NCBI GenBank assembly: GCA_030530875.1
Contig: JAUMUD010000003.1
Coordinates: 62,001-126,000 of the forward strand
DNA: 64,000 nucleotides
Source of the DNA: Corynebacterium sp.
GTDB taxonomy: Bacteria; Actinomycetota; Actinomycetes; Mycobacteriales; Mycobacteriaceae
Direction of reading: 5' to 3'
In this document: piece after piece, positions 61,119-64,000 of the stretch
How the letters are laid out: the number at the start of each line of letters is the position of its first letter
Numbering within the stretch: the first letter of the stretch is position 1
The notes under the pieces: generated by a model
Told to the model about the DNA's origin: nothing
What the model saw: only the letters and a program-made list of their open reading frames with translations
Database searches by the model: none
Translations under genes and position numbers: made by a program

Positions 61119-62846
61119 CTAGGCGCGCGGATTTTTGGCCTGAAAAGCACTAACTTCCTGCTGTGCCTTGGCAAAAAGCTCAGAGGCGTGGGCGCGACCA
61201 GTCTCCGTATCATCCAGGCCTGCCAACATGCGGGATAGTTCCTCGATGCGCTGCTCTTCATCGAGCTTTTCGACGACAGATCTCGTCGCCTCAGCCTTCG
61301 AGATGTGCAGGTGGGTGGAGGCATAGGCGGCTACCTGTGGGAGGTGGGTGACCACAATAACCTGGGTGTCGGTGGCAAGCCGTGCTAGCCTTCGGCCAAT
61401 TTCCACGGCAGCCCGGCCACCCACACCAGCATCGACCTCGTCGAAGACAATGGTTGAGGAGGAGTGCTTGGCTAGGAGCACTTCAAGGGCGAGCATGACG
61501 CGGGAGAGTTCACCACCAGAGGCTGCTTGGGCAAGGGGCTTTGGGGTGCCGTAGCCCAGTTCAAATTCGACCTCTTCACTACCCCACTCGCTATGCCCGA
61601 CTTTGCCCTCGGTTTTGGACGGAAGGGGGATGAGGCGGACCTGGAATTGGACGTCTTTCATTGCAAGGCCCTGGAGTTCCTGGGTGACGGCATGGCCTAG
61701 CTTTTCGCCAATTTCGGCACGCTTGGCCGAGAGCTTGGCACCAAGCTCATCGCGGGTCTTTTGGGCTTGGAGCACTCCCTCTTTGAGTCTTTCCATCACC
61801 TCTGGTGATGTATCAAGCCCAGCCAAATCTTCTTCGGCCTTGGTTTTCCAGGCAAGGACCTCATCAATGCTTGGGGCGTATTTACGGATAAGTCCGTGGA
61901 GCTCATGCTGACGGGATAGGGCCTGGTTAAGCGCCTCAGGGTCGGTTGGCAGAGAGCCTAGTTCGGAGCCAATATCGGCGCTAATATCGGTAAGAAGGCT
62001 TGTGAGTTCACCGATACGCTTAGCGATACTTTCAAGATTAGAATCGCCGGTGAGTTTAAGGGCTTGGGCTGCTTGCCCCAGCAGATCCGAGGCACCTGGT
62101 TCATCGCCAGTACCAATGGCAAGGGCCCCGTCAATGGCGACAATGGCGGTGGAGAGATTTTCGCGCAGCATATCGGCGTCTTGGAGGCGGCGGATGCGCT
62201 CATTGAGCTCGGTGTCTTCGCCGGGCTTGGGGTCAATATTGACAATTTCTTCAATGGAATAGCGCAGGCGGTCGGCCTCTTGGGCGGCTTCGCGGGCCAT
62301 GGATTGGCGGTTGCGGTAGTCCTTGAAAAGCTGGCGCCAATTCTTATAGGCCTGGCGGTACTCGGCGGCCAATTGGTGCAGTTCTGGGTCGAAGGAGTCC
62401 AGGACCTCGCGCTGGTGGGCACGGTTAAGAAGGGCAATCTGGTCGTGCTGACCATGAATGGTAATTAGCGGTGCGCTAAATTCCTGCAGTGTTGCTGCTG
62501 GTACTGCCCTACCACCCAAATGGGCTCGCGAGCGGCCATTGGCCGAGACGGTACGGGCAAGGAGATAGTCACCATTTTCATCGGCGAAGGCCCCGGCCTC
62601 CTCAGCAACGGCACGCGAGGCTTCATCATTCTCGGTAAGCGTTAGTGAACCCTCAACGAGTGCTCGTTCTGCCCCTTCGCGGACACGGCCGGCATCGGCA
62701 CGATTACCGCACAACAGGCGAAGGCTGCTCAAAACCATGGTTTTACCAGCACCGGTTTCACCGGTTAGCACGGTAAGTCCTGGGCCGAATTCGACCGTGG
62801 CGCCACTAATGGTGCCAAGGTCGGAAATGGTGATATCGCGAAGCAT
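61119..62846 (-). CDS. recN: RecN, DNA repair ATPase
   Basis: A 575-residue SMC-like protein in double-strand-break repair. Walker A is TVLTGETGAGKTM near residue 36, the middle is a coiled coil, and the C-terminal ATPase half has the signature AASGGELSRVMLALEVLLA and the B motif STIVFDEVDAGVGG. The ATG at 62846 overlaps the nadK stop (TAATG); further upstream frame is out of gene. Typical length for RecN is 550-600. Confidence 0.94.
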   Translation of the reverse strand: MLRDITISDLGTISGATVEFGPGLTVLTGETGAGKTMVLSSLRLLCGNRADAGRVREGAERALVEGSLTLTENDEASRAVAEEAGAFADENGDYLLARTVSANGRSRAHLGGRAVPAATLQEFSAPLITIHGQHDQIALLNRAHQREVLDSFDPELHQLAAEYRQAYKNWRQLFKDYRNRQSMAREAAQEADRLRYSIEEIVNIDPKPGEDTELNERIRRLQDADMLRENLSTAIVAIDGALAIGTGDEPGASDLLGQAAQALKLTGDSNLESIAKRIGELTSLLTDISADIGSELGSLPTDPEALNQALSRQHELHGLIRKYAPSIDEVLAWKTKAEEDLAGLDTSPEVMERLKEGVLQAQKTRDELGAKLSAKRAEIGEKLGHAVTQELQGLAMKDVQFQVRLIPLPSKTEGKVGHSEWGSEEVEFELGYGTPKPLAQAASGGELSRVMLALEVLLAKHSSSTIVFDEVDAGVGGRAAVEIGRRLARLATDTQVIVVTHLPQVAAYASTHLHISKAEATRSVVEKLDEEQRIEELSRMLAGLDDTETGRAHASELFAKAQQEVSAFQAKNPRA

Positions 62847-63673
62847 TAGACCTGCCTCCAGCCTTCGGTTGGGAGGCGGAATTTGCGCACGAGCCTGGAG
62901 GTGAATGGGCAGTCGTCGAGACGCACCCAATGCACAGGCTGGGCGCCCTTGGTCACGGTAACCGTGGAGCCAGCGGGCATGTCGAGCGAGCGGTAACCAT
63001 CGAGGGCCACACGGGCTGGGGTGTGAACGCGGATTTCTACCTTGGAATCTGGGCCAATGACCAGTGGGCGTGCGAAGAGTGCGTGGGCGTTATTGGGGAC
63101 GACCAGCAGGGCGTCGAGTTCTGGCCAGAGCACGGGGCCGCCGGCACTAAAGGCGTAGGCGGTGGAGCCGGTGGGGGTGGAGACAATAATGCCATCGCAG
63201 CCAAAGCCGGAAACAGGCCTGTCATCAATGGCGAGTTCAGCATCGAGCACGCCACGGGTGTTGTCGTTATTGACCACGCTGGCTTCATTGAGGGCCCAGC
63301 CGTGCTGGTCGCCGATGGCAATGTCGAGGGTGGTGCGGTCCTCAATGCGGTAGTCGCCGGCAATGACTCGCCTAATGGCTTCTTCGAGGGAGTCATGTTC
63401 CCATTCCGCGAGGAAGCCTACGTGGCCGAGGTTAATGCCCAGCACTGGGAGGTTTTTGGGGCGGGCCATATCAGCGGCGCGCAGGAAGGTGCCATCACCA
63501 CCAAGGGAGATAATCAGGCTTGCATCGCCAACCCCTTGGGGGAAGCGGGCGAAGGCTTCGTGGTCAGTATCGACTCGTACTTGGATTCCTGCGGCTTCAA
63601 GCATGCAGGCGGCAACAATGGCGGATTCAAGGTTGCTAACGCGTCCGACATGAGGGACGAGGAGAATTTCCAT
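62846..63673 (-). CDS. nadK: NAD kinase
   Basis: A 275-residue kinase that makes NADP from NAD. Motifs: SLGGDGTFLRA for phosphate binding, GINLGHVGFLAEW, VSTPTGSTAYAFSAGGP for the nucleotide site, and ARPLVIGPDSKVEI near the end. It begins one base from the tlyA stop (shared base) and is followed at once by recN, the tlyA-nadK-recN order of many Gram-positives. Slightly shorter than the M. tuberculosis enzyme (307). Confidence 0.94.
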   Translation of the reverse strand: MEILLVPHVGRVSNLESAIVAACMLEAAGIQVRVDTDHEAFARFPQGVGDASLIISLGGDGTFLRAADMARPKNLPVLGINLGHVGFLAEWEHDSLEEAIRRVIAGDYRIEDRTTLDIAIGDQHGWALNEASVVNNDNTRGVLDAELAIDDRPVSGFGCDGIIVSTPTGSTAYAFSAGGPVLWPELDALLVVPNNAHALFARPLVIGPDSKVEIRVHTPARVALDGYRSLDMPAGSTVTVTKGAQPVHWVRLDDCPFTSRLVRKFRLPTEGWRQV

Positions 63674-64000
63674 TACTGTGGTCCTTCTGCCACGGCTTTT
63701 TCAACCATGGCGGCAATTTCTTCTTCGGTTTTCGCAGTGGTGCCACCATCTTTGACCAGGTGGAGGAAATATTCCACATTGCCACTGGGGCCTGGTAGTG
63801 GTGAGGCAGCTACTGCCTTCAAGCTTAGCCCACAGGACTGCGCAAAGGTAGCGATGTGGGTTGTGACTTCCGCCCTAAGTTCGGGGCTGCGCACCACTCC
63901 GCCACTTCCGAGGCGTTCCTTGCCGACCTCGAATTGGGGCTTGACCATGGGAAGCAGGAAGGCACCGTCTTTGAGGCAGGCGACGATGGGTGGGAGGGTG
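63673..64000 (-). CDS. tlyA: TlyA, rRNA 2'-O-methyltransferase, C-terminal part, cut by window end
   Basis: The last 108 codons of a TlyA-type protein; the start is beyond the window. The visible part has the methyltransferase segment MVKPQFEVGKERLGSGGVV, holding the catalytic Lys region, and the end SPLPGPSGNVEYFLHL, both typical. TlyA methylates C1409 of 16S and C1920 of 23S rRNA, which gives sensitivity to capreomycin. The full protein would also have an N-terminal S4 domain. The stop shares one base with the nadK start. Confidence 0.92.
   Translation of the reverse strand, partial: TLPPIVACLKDGAFLLPMVKPQFEVGKERLGSGGVVRSPELRAEVTTHIATFAQSCGLSLKAVAASPLPGPSGNVEYFLHLVKDGGTTAKTEEEIAAMVEKAVAEGPQ

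Overview
The window looks like a Corynebacterium (Mycobacteriales) chromosome segment of moderate GC. Supporting signs are pafB-pafC-tatA-tatC-helY, an aerobic cobalamin block with fused CobIJ, RbpA, an OdhI-type FHA protein next to two MerR regulators and SecA2, SteA beside an MctB/SteB-type protein, DtxR-like operators, and many genes whose -10 box lies 6-8 nt before the start codon (leaderless transcripts). Gene order follows M. tuberculosis in several blocks: Rv2095c-Rv2089c, the cob genes, Rv2053c-Rv2050, Rv1830-Rv1821 and Rv1694-Rv1713. Both ends of the window cut genes (pafB and tlyA).

Layout. 1-6.5 kb: WYL regulators, Tat translocase, HelY helicase and an M24 peptidase. 6.5-17.3 kb: aerobic corrin synthesis, with an SDR-cobL-cobM-cobK operon (+), cobG-cobH-cobIJ (-), and cobN (+) behind a compact cobalamin riboswitch. 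17.4-20.3 kb: fxsA, lnt and ppm1 for lipoprotein acylation and mannosyl-phosphopolyprenol synthesis. 20.3-25.5 kb: rbpA, a zinc-ribbon protein, a YceI protein, two tandem Tat-lipoprotein esterase-like genes, and a 41-codon peptide gene. 25.5-35.2 kb: transporters, DedA, a lipid methyltransferase, NDH-2, two small bitopic proteins, a purine permease, a YggS protein, an amidotransferase and a thioesterase. 35.2-40.7 kb: gnd, two CNNM proteins and a VWA-like protein. 40.8-45.8 kb: the MerR/nuclease/MerR/OdhI/SecA2 block. 45.8-49.2 kb: tRNA-Pro, a transposase-like HTH protein, a YkvI permease and a beta-propeller lipoprotein. 49.3-64 kb: a minus-strand housekeeping run tlyA-nadK-recN-steA-steB-pyrG-nudix-xerD-parA-scpA-scpB / rluB-cmk::der, interrupted by a plus-strand DUF222/HNH gene.

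The most unusual points are: (1) two tandem esterase-like Tat lipoproteins with complementary lesions, one lacking the nucleophile serine and the other carrying an in-frame TAA four codons after the start of the mature region; (2) a tiny signal-less amphipathic-helix peptide gene, similar in size and pattern to corynebacterial PorA/PorH porins; (3) almost superimposed divergent -10 boxes giving a leaderless cobG and a riboswitch-led cobN; (4) three small proteins with a shared signal peptide, Ser/Thr linker and C-terminal membrane helix design; (5) two DtxR-like boxes in front of lipoprotein genes. All functional assignments are by reading motifs and synteny; no database search was run.
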